From Daphnia carinata (Eukaryota > Arthropoda > Branchiopoda > Diplostraca > Daphniidae): 64,000 nucleotides of DNA. The position numbers were made by a program, and so were the translations under genes. Positions 33,205 to 43,732 of the stretch are shown piece after piece. Numbering within the stretch: the stretch's first letter is position 1; every line of letters starts with the position of its first letter. The stretch spans positions 496,001 to 560,000 of the forward strand of contig NC_081339.1 in the NCBI RefSeq assembly GCF_022539665.2, given 5' to 3'. The notes beneath the pieces were generated by a model that was not told the DNA's origin, made no database searches, and saw nothing but the letters and a program-made list of their open reading frames with translations.

Positions 33205-34617
33205 TTAAGTGCGTGACTGGCTGGAAGGCCGGTTTCTTTGACGTGCTCGCTTTCTCCTCGGAATGCGTTCCGACAGCGGCGATTCCTGCGGACTCGGCGT
33301 GGTTTGCTGTTCTTCCTGGGTCCTCGGAATGTATGACAGCAACTGTCTCAATTCGTTGGTAGCCGGGATGAGTGTTTCCCTGATTTCCTTCGTTATTCGC
33401 TGCTCTTCCGGTTGCACCGTGTCCGGAAGCTGTTGAATTTTGACTGAAGCGATGTCAGTTCCGGCAATAATCCCTCCAAACTGCTTATGGACTGAACTTT
33501 TCTTAGGTAAGGGACCAGGTGGAGAATGTCCTTGAGGAACTTCAGCTGGTACTCCCGCAGGGTGTCCTTTAGGTAGGTTGAGAACTGCGATATCTCGATT
33601 GTTAAGAGGCAATATGTCCTGTCCTCGAGGTTGTTGAGCAAGCTTTCTCTGGGTGCAAAGTTGAACAGGTTCTTGTCCTTCGCTAGCGTGAATGTCAGCA
33701 ACTCGACGATGTTGTAAGTCTGTCCTAGTAGGTATATCGTAGACTCCCTCGCATAGGTTGTGAAGATTGCTGTCAGCGTGGCGACTTGGTGCTCCGCCAA
33801 CTGTGCCGTTGTCCTGGTTCGTCCAATTGCTATCGTTTCCAGAATTGCTCCCAAGGCTTTCAGGAGTGTCTTCGGGTTTTTCCAATCCGTTGTCACGTTG
33901 GCTTGGTATTGGTACCGCAGCCGGATTGTTTGCATCAACGATCGTAGTTGTCCCCAAATTAATGGATTGGTTGACTGGAAATCCAATTCCCTCTCCTTGA
34001 GATACTTGAGCGTGAGTAGCAGGGCCGGTAACTGACTCGTTGGTGCCGGGAATATTCTCGATTGGTTGGTCGTGATCTCGTGGTATAGGTGATGGAAACT
34101 CACTTTGGGTTGACCGTCCATTCACTGGGCTTTTCTTTTGGAAAAAGCTTAAAAGAGTGCTCGAGAGAAAACTAGTCTTTGATGTGTTTCCCACAGGCGA
34201 TTTTATGGGAGAAAAACGAGAAGCTAACCTTGCATAAACAGACGGTGTGGGCTGAGTAGGTGTAACGGAAGCTTTGCTACGGCCCCAATTTTTCTTAGTG
34301 GGAGTTTTAACTAATGGGGCTACGGCCTCATACGCGGTGTTAGAGCTCAATTTCTTCAACTGGGTGTTATCTGTCTGTACTTTAGGAATTAAAACGGAAG
34401 AGGTAGATGGTTTAATGGCTTCTGTTTCTTTATCTGAAGTCTGACTGCCTTGAGATGAATGCGGAACGGTCGCGGTAGAAGCTGACAATTTTTCAAAACT
34501 AATCAACTTAGCAATCGTTTCGTCATTGATTTGCACTACGGGTGTTACAGGAATAAGCGGAGTGTTCAAAGGTGTACGAGAAAGGTTATGCCCACCTGAC
34601 ATAACATCGTCCATCAT
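33205..34617 (-). CDS. ORF upstream of gag in the 13.6-kb Gypsy, disordered Ser/Thr/Pro/Gln-rich protein
   Basis: Frame of 470 codons starting at the first ATG pair after the LTR and PBS and ending 135 bases before the gag ATG. Composition suggests disorder: Ser, Thr, Pro, Gln and Asn dominate, and the C-terminus is strongly basic (IPRRKRARQRNRPSS). No domain is recognised. From codon about 166 to 408 a second frame runs in parallel (see 33393-34121). Gypsy elements normally have gag first, so an extra 5' frame is unusual. It may be a regulatory protein, an N-terminal Gag extension, or the host frame for an overprinted gene. That both frames stay open argues that at least one is translated. 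Confidence 0.6.
   Translation of the reverse strand: MMDDVMSGGHNLSRTPLNTPLIPVTPVVQINDETIAKLISFEKLSASTATVPHSSQGSQTSDKETEAIKPSTSSVLIPKVQTDNTQLKKLSSNTAYEAVAPLVKTPTKKNWGRSKASVTPTQPTPSVYARLASRFSPIKSPVGNTSKTSFLSSTLLSFFQKKSPVNGRSTQSEFPSPIPRDHDQPIENIPGTNESVTGPATHAQVSQGEGIGFPVNQSINLGTTTIVDANNPAAVPIPSQRDNGLEKPEDTPESLGSNSGNDSNWTNQDNGTVGGAPSRHADSNLHNLCEGVYDIPTRTDLQHRRVADIHASEGQEPVQLCTQRKLAQQPRGQDILPLNNRDIAVLNLPKGHPAGVPAEVPQGHSPPGPLPKKSSVHKQFGGIIAGTDIASVKIQQLPDTVQPEEQRITKEIRETLIPATNELRQLLSYIPRTQEEQQTTPSPQESPLSERIPRRKRARQRNRPSSQSRT
33393..34121 (-). CDS. 242-codon overlapping ORF, helical protein, inside the upstream ORF
   Basis: Lies wholly within the 470-codon frame, in a different phase. The predicted protein looks like a folded helical protein: Leu/Ile-rich amphipathic stretches such as TLLKALGAILETIAIG and STYLKDTLREYQLKFLKDIL, few low-complexity runs, plus a basic end. 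Its composition is more protein-like than that of the surrounding frame. It could start from its own ATG by leaky scanning or internal entry, or be fused to the N-terminal part of the outer frame by a shift. Possibly a matrix/capsid-like or accessory protein; no family is recognised. Confidence 0.6.
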   Translation of the reverse strand: MDGQPKVSFHHLYHEITTNQSRIFPAPTSQLPALLLTLKYLKERELDFQSTNPLIWGQLRSLMQTIRLRYQYQANVTTDWKNPKTLLKALGAILETIAIGRTRTTAQLAEHQVATLTAIFTTYARESTIYLLGQTYNIVELLTFTLAKDKNLFNFAPRESLLNNLEDRTYCLLTIEISQFSTYLKDTLREYQLKFLKDILHLVPYLRKVQSISSLEGLLPELTSLQSKFNSFRTRCNRKSSE

Positions 34618-34630
34618 TGTGGTAGAGCTC

Positions 34631-34648
34631 TGAAAAACGCTGCCACCA
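34631..34648 (-). other. primer-binding site of the 13.6-kb Gypsy
   Basis: The minus strand reads TGGTGGCAGCGTTTTTCA three bases inside the 5' LTR. It starts with TGG as expected. The tRNA was not identified. Confidence 0.5.
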
Positions 34649-34651
34649 TTA

Positions 34652-35475
34652 TGTAAAGCATCTTCCCGTGTGGGAAGACTGACTTTATTGTATTAAGACA
34701 AAATGAAATAATAACGAGCACGGAGGCGTATTTCCCACAATGATGGATTTATTATCCTAGATTAAGCATACTACAAGAAGCAAGACATAAGAGAAATAAA
34801 GATACAGTAGGCAAACTAAAGAGAGAGAAGAGAGATACAATTATAACCAAGTCTAACCGTGATAACACGAGTAGGTAGCGGAAAGAAATCGACACGCAAG
34901 CGAACGAGATAAACCTCACGCTCACGAAGTCAATTCACAATCAAATAGATTAAACAAGTGTTTAAGAAAAGGACAAATGCACTGTCCAAGACTAACTAAG
35001 TTTTCACAGACGCAAATTAAGGCAGGTTAAGCAAATAAGATTCACAGTAAAACTACAATTTACTGCGCAATACTACTAACCAAAGGATAAGAGCAACAAG
35101 AATAAACTCAGGCGACTACCTTACTCAGATGCAAGTTCTTGTCAGATGTTTCCCATATTTTGGGTTCACGATTACTCTTCGTATATTGGCAAATTGGTGA
35201 GTTGCTGTGCGAGTATTTGCCACCAATCAAAGATGTTTAAAATGGCGTGATAATGGTGTGATGATGGGCGTCGCCCGTGCCGCCAATCAAAGATGTTTTA
35301 TAAGTGGCGTGATGCTGATGACACATGGATGCGTCAGTTAGCTAGCAGGTGTTCATCTAGGTCACCCGTGTTGAATATATATGTTGTTGCAATAGACATG
35401 TTTTTATACTAATCACTTATTAAGGATACTACAGAAAGGGCATATAAGTTGAAGATGTATATTGGCTTCGTTACA
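34652..35475 (-). repeat. 5' LTR of the 13.6-kb Gypsy
   Basis: Read on the minus strand it starts TGTAACGAAGCC and ends GATGCTTTACA. It pairs with the LTR at 21833-22666 and is flanked outside by ATGC. Confidence 0.93.
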
Positions 35476-36870
35476 ATGCCATCGGTGCCAGGGGATTTGT
35501 TTGACTTCATTGCTATTAGTGCAGCTCTAATATCAAGAAGGGAAATTGGTGCTGTTAGGTTTGGGGTTGGCTTAAAGCAATCTCTTACTCCCTCAAGGAA
35601 ATCAGTCTCTGCCCGTGTGTCAGGAGAAGGTTGAGTTTTAAAAATTTTTGTAAAGTGGGAAACAATTTCTGCTGAAATATCCTCCTTGGTCGATAAGCAA
35701 GTGCCATTAGGGGCAATGATGTTATCAATTCGACAAATACTGTAGTTTATTCTGGCTCTATTAACATGAAAAATATTTACTTCCTCTACTTGTGGCCCTT
35801 CCAAGCAGCGGGAACGAATCCCATACCCTTTAAGTGTGCTCTCCTCCCAAGACTTGTGGATTTCCTCATCTGGTGAAAGGCAACCCAATCAAAGGTGTCT
35901 GCTTCGGCCAACTCCTGAATGCAAGACTGGTAGAAAAACTTGGTTTCTCTAATCAGTCTAGCTCTTTGCCTAGAATAATCTACCGAAATACGCGTGACAC
36001 CTGGTTTCAGGACACTCTCCCACCAATTGGCTACATTACTTTTCCTAAGAGGATGATTAGCGGATTCGTGTAAGAAATGAATAACATATATCTGATAACC
36101 TTCTTCTGACAATATTGAGGTATTTAGTTTCCACAACCCGACAGACGGTCTGCTACCATTTGGGAGATCGAGATTGCAAGTAAGCGTGCATTGTACTGAC
36201 TGATGGTCGCTAATGGATAAAGATTGCAAACAAATGTTTGAAAAGTTATCTGCAAAGGATCGAGTAGCATAAATCCTATCAAGTCTAGAAGAACCGGAAT
36301 GGTAATGAAAAGTGTGACCCTGTTCACCATCATTTAGCTTCTTCCAGACGTCTACCAGATCGAGACCGGTAACCATCTCCGTTAAACCATAGCTAACGAC
36401 ACTACTTGGGACAGGGAGGGATTGGATATTTGCCCTATCATGGATGTCGTCAAGGCAGTTAACATCGCCCATCAACAAGAAGGGCAGTCGAGTGGTAACT
36501 GAGTAGGCAGGAACGGTTTGACGAAGAAAGTTGTTTCTCTCGTTCTTAGCTTGCTTACCAGACGGGGCATAGATATTAATAAACGTAAAACATTTTATAT
36601 CAATAGAGGTAAGCCTTCCGTCTGGTTCAACAAGCAATCGAGAATATTCCAGACCATGCCTAATGAGGATGGCTGTTCCGTTTTTGTTGGGACCGACGTT
36701 TGCTAGCAAGTGGTAACAGCTTTCAATTATTGGACAAGAATGAAAGGCTACCTCTTGAAGTCCCACAATATCTAGATTACCGTCCCTGCAAAATTTAAAA
36801 GGATTTGACGTCGCTCGACTGACCTGATACCTCCTATGTTGATGGAAGAGATTTTTAGTTCTGCAGTCAT
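35476..36870 (-). pseudogene. LINE ORF2, endonuclease and start of RT (block D1, 5' half)
   Basis: Apurinic endonuclease domain on the minus strand: NIGGIR at the start, GLQEVAFHS, LLMGDVNCLDD, the SSRLDRIYA motif and the closing SISDHQSVQ. The catalytic Glu, Asp and SDH residues of the EEP fold are all present. The frame then leads to the RT N-terminal LAALKAMKSNKSPGTDGI-like block (ALIAMKSNKSPGTDGI) and is cut at 35475 by the Gypsy LTR. A one-base loss near 36795 (relative to 58960) shifts the frame after the start, and another frame change lies near 35850. It nicks target DNA in the working element. Confidence 0.88.
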
Positions 36871-37923
36871 TTGTGAGGTTTTTTGGTTTCAGGAGGGGTT
36901 GAAGCAGGTTTAGAATTCTTGGTCGTCAAGGTGGGTTTGAAACGTTTGTTTCGTGGAACAGTGGGAATTCTCAGGGGGTCTTTTGATTTGTCACTTTCCA
37001 TGGTCTCGATTTCCCCCATGTTGGGTTCCATCGATTCCATGATAATAGTCATTGGTTCATGGGTTTCGGTGTCAAGGGGTGACATTTGGGTTTCCGGGAT
37101 ATTTTCAGTTGGGTTTTCTATATTAGGTATTTCTATAGGAGGGGTCGGAGTTTCACATTCCATCGTTTCAGTTTCCATATTTGGAGTCCCTTTCGAGAGT
37201 GAATCTTGCAATTCACTCTCAAAAGGAACATTGGAAACCATGGAATGTTCAACTACGGGAAATATGACGGGATTTTCTCTAACGGTCCTTTTTTGTCATT
37301 TTGGGAACAGGTTTTTGGGCAATAGCGGGTTCGTTGTTTCGTTTCAATGTTGGACAGTTGTCGCTAAAATGGGTCTCTTCGTCACAAAGTCTGCAGGTAG
37401 GCTTTTGTCCATCATGCTTTACCATGGCACGATAACTGCCAATTGTGAGATATGATGGAATGTTTTTCGTCAAAGTCATTCGTACGATCATCCAAGTGGA
37501 AAGGACAGGGTATAAAACTTCATCCTCTACCACTCGATAGCGTTCCCACCGAGCGTCAATTATGTTCCCATATCCCTTAAGACGTGTCTGAACTACTCCC
37601 AAGTCTAAGTTCTGTGGAATTCCTGCAATTTGAACAAATTTCTCTTGAATATTGCTATCCCTAATGACTACATTAACTTCTTTCCTCTCCAATTCAGTCC
37701 TGACGATACCACTGTGTCGGGACAAAAAACTTGAGGTGTATGCCTCTGAGGTAAACGTAATTCTAGCGACCTGGTTTCTCGTATCTAGACCAGCAACAAG
37801 GCCTAAGAGATCTTCTAGCTCAACCTTCAAACTACCCACAAACCCATGAACTGTACGCATAGTCAATCTCGGGAATTGAACCCCAAAATCAATATCAGCA
37901 CTATTACGCCACTTGGCAGCCAT
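36867..37923 (-). pseudogene. LINE ORF1, RNA-binding protein with zinc knuckle
   Basis: ATG at 37923. The first 150 residues look like an RRM-type domain (VARITFTSEAYTSSFLSRH, VNVVIRDSNIQ), followed by one knuckle CRLCDEETHFSDNC. A frame change at a run of A near 37285 separates the acidic, Met/Glu/Pro-rich C-terminal part (37241-36867). That part ends in an ATGA overlap with the ORF2 start (36867-36870). The right-arm copy shows the same layout with different lesions, so the ancestral ORF1 was probably about 350 codons. It binds LINE RNA. Confidence 0.8.
37195..37220 (-). other. 10-bp perfect hairpin in LINE ORF1, conserved in both copies
   Basis: GAGAGTGAAT, a 6-base loop, then ATTCACTCTC. 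The same hairpin with the complementary loop orientation is at 58535-58560. It lies about 325 bases ahead of the ORF1/ORF2 overlap. Confidence 0.7.
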
Positions 37924-39175
37924 TGTCCCCTAGACAATGTAAACAAACTACCAAAAGAGGGAGGGAGGTCCCCACACACGTAAACAAACGCACAAATAAA
38001 ACAAATATGGGGGAAAACGGAACGAAAACAGCTAAACTATACGAAATAAACACTCAAAAACACAAATATAACAACAAAAAATATAAATAAACAACAGAAA
38101 ACTCACAATTTGATGAAAATAAAGGAGGACATAAAAAGACGTCTGCATCTAGGTACTAACGGAACCCGACAAAGGACAAATTGAAAACAATTTGTTTCGG
38201 TTTAAAATTTCGGACATTACCGCGTGTTTACGGGAAGTTCAATGTGGGTTTCTCGAAAATTTCAAACACATTTATTTTTTTGTTTTTTACCGTTGAACCT
38301 ACGGCCTATTGGCTACTTAAAGAGCGAAGTGTTTAATACGATCTTAAAAATCAACACTTAATGCGTTTGGGGTGAGTTTCGATCACAAGTTACCAAGCCT
38401 GAAAAATTGATGGCTCGTTTTGACAGCTCATTGTTTTGGTTATTGAAACATACATTTCGCTATATTTTTTTGTTGCACCTTCTTCGGTATCTTAAGCCAT
38501 TCAATTCAGAATTAAAAACTGAATCGAACGAATAAATTAGTTTTGAAAAATAAGACTGATCAGATTAACATAAATGTCCAATGGTTTTTGTCCCAAATTA
38601 GCAGATCGGCTTTACACACATTCCCCATAAGAAAGAGTGTTAACCCAAACGGTGTCCCAATTTTCTCTTTTGCCCTAAATAATTATACTAATACGCATTT
38701 ATTATTTTTTTTTTTAGTTTTTGTTTTTATTAGTTTTTTTCTTTTTGTTTATGTTGTTTGCGTAGAAAATAAACAGAGCGGTAAGGTGAAGAAAGTTTTC
38801 AGATCTTTCAGGACATGATAGCTAACCTTAGTTTTTTATCTTTAGAGGAACGAATCCGTCCGACATTCGCTGGAAAAAATATAATGTGAATAATCATAAT
38901 ATAACGCTAAATTCTTCGTATTCACATGTTTTCATAGTGAACACTCTTTAATTAATTCATTCGCGCTGTGTTTCTTATCTTAGATTGAAAACCATGCTCT
39001 AGAAGACAAATGATTTCCGTTGGTAAACTTGGTGGGTGGGACAATAAGCTAGGAAAAATCGTTAACCACAAGGATTATATTGGTTGCAGATAGAACCATG
39101 CCACGTCGAAAAATCGTTAAATGAATTTTATTTCCTGGTAGATTTAGGAATAAATCAATTTGAAAAAAGTAAGAA
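37924..39175. repeat. block E1: sequence upstream of the LINE, no gene
   Basis: Recurs inverted at 56553-57835, including the KTDQININVQWFL-like frame that appears in both copies. Probably LINE 5' untranslated region plus older sequence. T-rich run at 38700-38760. No motif supports a gene. Confidence 0.6.
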
Positions 39176-39303
39176 AAAATCAAGAAAATAGCCAATGACA
39201 GCAATCTTCTGTTCTACCTTAGTCTGTTCGTTTTTTGCGTGTCTCAGTGGACAATTGGAATTCTAAGCTAGGATTCCAATTAAGTAAAATAGTATTAGTG
39301 AAC

Positions 39304-39386
39304 ACAAGGTTCACCGTGTTGTTAAGTGCGCCAGACTTAATTTCTGTCTCTGTATAGGGACGTAAGTTCGATCCTCATACCTGGTA
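39304..39386 (+). pseudogene. tRNA-Leu-like remnant, block A2
   Basis: Shows CGCCAGACTTAATTTCTG in the anticodon arm, T arm GTAAGTTCGATCCTCAT and 3' ACCTGGT. The D arm is decayed (TCACCGTGTTGTTAAGTG) and the acceptor 5' strand is ACAAGGT. A second piece (anticodon arm only) is at 39541-39578. Counterpart of 52806-52887. Confidence 0.6.
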
Positions 39387-39999
39387 ACCATAAGTTTCCT
39401 ACAATAGACGACTTACGCTTAATTGCATCTATATCCTGGTAAGTTGGATTTGTGTTATTAAAATCTATCGCAACCAAGTGCTGATAATACTTTACACAAT
39501 TATTTGATTGCTAAAGATTTATTAATTGATTAGCCTAGATGTTAAGGCACCAGACTTAAGTTTTCGTTTCTTCATAGATACATGCTGCAAGATGTCCACC
39601 AATTATGGTTGAAATTGCATGCTTGAGTTATCATTAATTATTTGATTGCGTTTGTCATTTTTTTAATAGCCCCTTGTGCCATCGACATTCATTACGTTAT
39701 TAGTCTAATGAAATCCTGAACCTGTAAATAGTTTGATCTTCAATGTTTTTCTTATCCCACCTTTATTGCATATGATGGTGCGGCAGAAAATCCTTAAGGT
39801 GTTCCGTTCCACCGCTAATGGGTCGTTCCTGATGTCCAACTAAATACCAACTCAATTAGCAGGTTCATCCCCAAATATTGAAATAGTTTGAAATAGAACT
39901 CATCGTTTAAGCGATATGTTACCTGCACACTAAGGTTACTGTATACACTATGGTATAGAGATTACCACATACAGTCGGGACTGAGTATCGCCAAAGGTA

Positions 40000-40412
40000 C
40001 GCCATACTGCTCGACGGATTCAGCGTGCAAGAATGTCTCCTTTGCTTCTCTTTTTTACCAAAGACCAAGCGATAATGGGACCAACTTGGTCATAGCCGGT
40101 AAAAACTTCGCCAGGCCTTGTAGGAAATGACCAAACTATACGGAAAAATCCAGGGTGTTTGTTACAAAATCGAATGACATATTTCTCTCCCATATTGACC
40201 GCATTTGGGAGAGTGCGAAGAAAATCCTGCAATCCTGTACCCATAAAATTTGGGATAGGGAATCGGCTAGTCACCGTCGAGTCTTAAAAACAGTCGTCAC
40301 CGAAGTAACAGCCCTTCTGAATGCACGGCAACTGATCCATCTTAGCCTGGGCCCCGAAGACTCTGATCCGTTAATGCTAAACCAGTTTCTTTATAGCGGA
40401 GTTCGTCCATAA
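40000..40412 (+). pseudogene. BEL/Pao integrase C-terminal remnant, block A2
   Basis: Same sequence as 10900-11317 with fewer changes in places: QRPSDNGTNLV near 40040-40080 (the SDNGT motif), then WESAKKIL, IWDRESASHRRVLKTVVTEV and DPLMLNQFLYSGVRP. It is split by stops. Confidence 0.65.
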
Positions 40413-40733
40413 GATATTCGCATATTCTTCAAAAATTTACCAGCGCCCGGTAACTCGACTGCATGTGATAATTCACCTGGTGCTTTTTTAAAAGTAAGAA
40501 TTGCAATACAATTATGCTTTACATATGCTGTAAAAATTAAACTGTAACAAAACCTGAAAAAAACTGTAAAAAATTAAATACCATTTTATTGTTTGAATAA
40601 TATACTTAACATCATGTTTGAACCAATCTTTGTTTTGGAACTCATGTCTTACAAAAGCCTTCGAATCGTTTCCTTGCACTTTTAACCAACAAAATATTTA
40701 GTTTCCGATGCAACAAATATTTAAACTTCAACT

Positions 40734-41782
40734 GGGATGGGAAGCGATACTTTGAAGAAGTATCGGTATCGTGGTACCAAATTTTCGAAAAAAAATCGCG
40801 ATACTATTTTGAAGTATTGCACACATTACGGATACCAATACTTTTATTTTTATGAACGCAATCTAGCATTGGAAGCTATTACCAAGGTAATATTAAGATA
40901 GACCTGTCAATATTTCGGATATCCCCGTTTTTTGGGACTTATGCTTTGATTTACCAATTGATCAGTTTTAGTTTTTTGCAACCAATAATAAAAATACATT
41001 AACAGTATATTGTTCTTTCATTTCCTTTATTCTTTTTTTATATTGCAAATCATTGTTTGCTTTTCAAAGCAATATGTCTTCAAAATTTGTACCGGAAAGA
41101 CGATTTTCGTTGGGCTAAAAATGATTGCTTCGGCACTAAAAAGCTTTTCGACCGAAGCCGAGAAGGCAATGGTGCGTCATATTTAATAAATATCAGCTTT
41201 AATGAATAATATTTAGTCAAGCTTAAAATACCATTTGACGGATCTCATATCAAAATAAAAACTTTACCGCAATTATCTTTAGAAGTTGAAACGCTGAGTG
41301 ACAAAAAAAAATTTCTTCTTTTTGATAGAACAAATATATGATTTACAATGAAAGATACCACCGTTTTCTTTTAAAACATTGGTCTTCTTTTTCAAAATAG
41401 CTGATGTTTGAAATAGGTATCCTGTGGACACTTTCAAGTCCGATGAAAAGACATCTACCGCTTCTACTAGTGGCCTCATGGTCGTTACATATTCCTTGAT
41501 ACAATCTTTCTCCGTATTGGATTTTGAAGCGGTCGAAAACTTACTTCAAATCTTGTTTTTTATTCTTTATCAAATAGTTAACTCTTTCAACTGCATCAAA
41601 GAAAGCATTCCAGCGCGTTGCAGTAAGAATGATCAACATTAACAATTTCGCTTCAGTGACACAGGATGACTTGGAGCTCCTGCTTTGTTTGTTACAAAGA
41701 ATTTCAGTTTTCCTTCTATGGATTCCTTTAGTTTTTTTTTTCACTTTTCGTTTCATATTTTCAAAAGCAGGTTCAATGTGTA
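40734..41782 (-). pseudogene. hAT transposon remnant, block A2
   Basis: The left terminus GGGATGGGAAGCGATAC followed by GTATCGGTATCG resembles hAT termini. Minus-strand frames (41756-41541 and 41479-41279) give TATRWNAFFDAVERVNYLIK and MRPLVEAVDVFSSDLKVSTGYL, matching the central region of hAT transposases (TRWNS...Y...M.P...LD.LQ.E....G.L.PT). The reading is broken and the C-terminal dimerisation part is absent here but partly present in A3 (46550-46660). Confidence 0.7.
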
Positions 41783-41783
41783 G

Positions 41784-43330
41784 CTAGCGCATCGGTGATG
41801 AGTGTGAAGAGAGTAAATATCTTTGCCGCTTCTCTTTTCCTATTAAGTAAGCGAAGAATTTTATGGATGTAGTCGGTCTGTGATCGTCAACACGTTCTTT
41901 TCTGGCGATCTGCCAGAAATTCCCCTTGATGATGACGTAAATACAGGCTTCGATCAGAAGTGGTTGGACGAAGACCAAATTTCCTTAGGAAAGTGTCGAA
42001 AGTGTGATTCCATATTCGATATGCCTTTTTAATGCGGTATAAGCATTTGGGCAAACGACAGTCCAAATGCTCCTGTCCCGCAGAACAAACCCTTCCGGTT
42101 GTTGTCAATAGATCTCTTCGTTTGACTGCCCGTAGAGGAAAGCAGCCTGCACATTCAGTTAAGACGGATGTTTCAGATTGTGAACAGCAACAAAATACAG
42201 GAGGACTCGAAGTGTGTCGTATTAAGGAACTGACGAGAAGGTATCTTCATAGCTTATCCCGTAACGCTGAGAGAATCCTTTTGCTACCAGCCTGGCTTTG
42301 TAGCGTGGGGATGAACCTTGTAGATTGGGCTTTGAATATCCATCGTGCCTTAACAGGTGTACGACCAGGTGGTAGTGGAGAGAGGGACCATCTTGCATTG
42401 CGGCTTTTCATAAACCAGCGTCGGTAGAGGCCAAGGCATCAGCGTAATTTGTTGGTTCGTAGAGTTCTTCTTGGTCAGCGATTGATTATAATGATTGCCA
42501 TTGGCGTTTAGGTTCGCGGATGCGCAAAGGGTAAGGCGGTGAGCGTGTTTTATTGTTGGAGATACTGATATGCTGTCGTTTGGTAGAGTTGGATTGGGTT
42601 CCTTCTCCAGTACTGGGATATCTTCTTGGATTGAAAAGTCTGACGGAATGGGCTCGTGTGGTGGCTCAGAATCAATGTCAATTCCCCTTACAGCCTGGGG
42701 CATGACATCTTCTCTTGTATTATTTGGGGACCTGTTTTTGGTCTTCTTTGAGTGTAAGTACTAAGACTTTTATAAATAGTCAGGTAAATTGCCCTTCTCA
42801 GCGCTGCGCAGAAAATCTAGTGTAGGGTGAAGTTGCTCGTCGAATATGATTTCCCGGCTGATTTTTTTCCTTCTAGTGGCCGGGTGCCAGAAACGGTATG
42901 CCTTTTGGGTAAGGGAGTATCCTACGAAGAAGCATTTGAGGCCCTTGGAGTCTAGCTTGCTGCTGTCAGCTTTTGGAAAATGAATATATGCTGTGATTCC
43001 AAAAATGCGCAAGTGTTGTATGTTCGGTTTTGTGTGGTGCCACATTTGGTATGGAGTAACTATTGATGTAAACAAGTGCTGGTAAATTCTCCACCGTTAT
43101 CGGAAAGAAGTGTGTGCACAACGTGACCGGTTTCATTGCGGGGTAGACTTACGTATTCTATGAAGAGATCTGCTGCCTCGGACTTCTGCTTCATAAAGTA
43201 GACTGTGTGCCATCTACTGAAATGTGAAAACTATGAAGAAATGCAAACCGCTTCGTGTTTGTACGTGCATAGGGCCACATACGTCTGAATGATCACTGTC
43301 TTTTTCCGGATATACAATCAAGACAGGGCT
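41784..43330 (-). pseudogene. Ty1/Copia pol remnant, block A2
   Basis: Same pieces as block A1: integrase C-terminal part (43075-42770, HLRIFGITAYIHFPKADSSK), linker (42703-42350, GIDIDSEPPHEPIPSDFS) and RT scrap (42108-41784). No catalytic RT motif. Frames are broken as in A1, so most damage predates the duplication. Confidence 0.8.
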
Positions 43331-43339
43331 GCGTTGGAG

Positions 43340-43732
43340 TGATGTCGTTGACTGGTAGTATGAAGCCATCTACTACATGATTGGTTGACAGTTCTTAGAT
43401 TACAATAGAGAGTTCTTGTTATAAGATGGCATGTTAATCTGATTTGATGATTGGTCATGTAAATTAAAATAAACAACATCGATACGACAGTAATTGAATT
43501 TCTTGTTAATCAGGGAAATCGTTTCTCATTTAAAGGAAATATTCTCCTTCAGCGTGCGTATTTTCAATTAACATCGCTTAGGATGATTATTTAACTGATT
43601 TATATCCAAATATCTCGGAATAATTGTATGCCCTTTCTAAAGTCAATCTATGAAATGATACCAATGCCTCTTATGTTTCAAGGGGGCACCCAGGTTTGAA
43701 CTGGGGATATTTCGATATGCATTTCGATATGC
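43340..43732. other. end of block A2 with a truncated tRNA-Cys-like sequence
   Basis: Non-coding, homologous to 13400-13735. A tRNA-Cys-like T arm and acceptor (GGGGGCACCCAGGTTTGAACT, minus sense) starts at about 43681. It breaks off within the anticodon arm at a short TTTCGATATGC duplication, where Gypsy-2 sequence begins. Confidence 0.6.

Larger units (their letters stand above)
21833..35475 (-). mobile_element. 13.6-kb envelope-bearing Ty3/Gypsy retrotransposon
   Basis: Near-identical LTRs (834 and 824 bp) with TGTAAC...TTTACA ends bound the element, and ATGC occurs on both outer sides (21829-21832 and 35476-35479) as a 4-bp target duplication. The target is a LINE that reads on across the insertion, and the homologous LINE in the other arm (about 60190) lacks it. 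Order in element sense: 5' LTR, PBS, ORF upstream of gag with an overlapping frame, gag, slippery site, pol, two accessory frames, env, PPT, 3' LTR. The element is much longer than a typical Gypsy of 5-8 kb. Similar LTRs suggest it is younger than the duplication. Several coding lesions make it non-autonomous now. Confidence 0.92.
14215..43732 (+). repeat. left arm of a large inverted duplication (blocks B1-C1-D1-E1-A2)
   Basis: Every block except the 13.6-kb Gypsy at 21833-35475 has a reverse-complemented partner in 44230-64000, in mirrored order. Without the Gypsy this arm is about 15.9 kb. Block A also occurs once more at 10040-13990. Divergence is a few percent by eye; I did not align. 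Confidence 0.85.

Noticed and set aside
36883-37455. 190-codon plus-strand frame rich in Val/Ser/Gly
   Set aside because: Antisense shadow of LINE ORF1; the same shadow appears at 58432-58872 in the other copy.
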